In this document: piece by piece, positions 44,133 to 44,278 of the stretch
Position numbering within the stretch: position 1 is the first letter of the stretch
Layout: each line of letters opens with the position of its first letter
Source: Streptomyces sp. SID3212
Lineage (GTDB): Bacteria > Actinomycetota > Actinomycetes > Streptomycetales > Streptomycetaceae
Reading direction: 5' to 3'
Assembly (NCBI RefSeq): GCF_009865405.1
Contig: NZ_WWJY01001138.1
Span: 1 to 44,278 of the forward strand
Length of the DNA stretch: 44,278 bases
Made by a program: the position numbers and the translations under genes
The notes under the pieces: generated by a model
The model's database searches: none
The model's input: only the letters and a program-made list of their open reading frames with translations
Told to the model about the DNA's origin: nothing

Positions 44133-44278
44133 GGCGTGTCCGCGAAGTGGGGTCTGGCTCGCGGCGTCTGGCACGCGCGCTCGCGGCGTTGTCGGACCCA
44201 CCCCGTACGTCCGGTACGGGGTGGGTCCTCCGCCTTGCGATCGCACGCACCAGACACCGCGAGCCCCGCCCTCCGGGC
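44133..44278. mobile_element. Possible miniature inverted-repeat element, right end cut by the window
   Basis: Starting directly at the pafB stop, the sequence folds back on itself. A perfect 15-bp core (44194-44208 with 44214-44228) has a 5-nt loop. Further out, GGCTCGCGGCGTCTGG (44156-44171) pairs with 44250-44265 at 15 of 16 positions, with partial matches in between. The arms thus span more than 50 bp. The opening GGCGTGTCCGCGAAG resembles ends of IS5-like elements common in Streptomyces, which is memory and not tested. No transposase is encoded. A strong terminator is the alternative. Confidence 0.5.

Overview
This window is high-GC actinobacterial DNA, almost certainly from a Streptomyces chromosome. 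The evidence is the third-codon GC bias, the frequent GTG starts, the mycothiol gene mshC, a gylR-glpFKD glycerol locus next to metH, and a complete Pup-proteasome locus (mpa, dop, pup, prcB, prcA, pafA, pafB). From memory, the gene order resembles the SCO1638-SCO1666 region of S. coelicolor; I could not run an alignment.

Layout. (1) 1-3514: a partial histidine phosphatase, a DUF3090 protein, an SCO1664-family kinase-like protein and mshC, all forward. (2) 3.6-5.9 kb: a Tat-exported SMP-30-like beta-propeller convergent with a PAC2-family gene. (3) 6.1-12.7 kb: a sugar-acid locus with an L-fuconate dehydratase, an SDR dehydrogenase and a three-component ribose-type ABC importer. A FadR-type GntR regulator closes it on the other strand, and matching operators lie before the first gene and before the regulator. 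(4) 12.7-17.9 kb: glpF-glpK-glpD on the reverse strand with the IclR-type regulator gylR; both promoter regions carry the same 17-bp dyad. (5) 18.1-22.5 kb: cobalamin-dependent metH, then a HAD phosphatase behind a long hairpin. (6) 22.9-26.2 kb: two tandem paralogous peptide/nickel-type solute-binding lipoproteins with no permease or ATPase. (7) 26.3-31.4 kb: an orphan NarL-type response regulator, an iron-sulfur RecB/Cas4-type nuclease, an M50 protease with CBS domains, trmI, a secreted protein and a ferredoxin. (8) 31.7-44.1 kb: the Pup-proteasome system, interrupted by an endonuclease VII remnant (pup/prcB) and a divergent lacI/MFS pair (prcA/pafA), followed by two FKBP isomerases and pafB. 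(9) 44.13 kb to the end: a long imperfect inverted repeat that looks like a miniature mobile element.

How the parts work together. Dop deamidates Pup (which ends in GGQ), PafA ligates it to substrate lysines, and the Mpa/ARC ATPase threads substrates into the PrcBA core. PafB (with PafC, expected just beyond the window) is an SOS-independent DNA-damage regulator. The most striking regulatory signal is a near-perfect RecA-NDp (PafBC-type) promoter directly before the RecB-family nuclease, placed so that its mRNA would be leaderless. A weaker version with the same spacing precedes pup.

The other points most worth a second look are the conserved but uncharacterised phosphatase/DUF3090/kinase-like group beside mshC, the decayed endonuclease VII gene whose 3' end overlaps prcB, the operators that link regulators to their genes, and the binding proteins without a transporter. 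I saw no CRISPR array, tRNA, rRNA or intact transposase.
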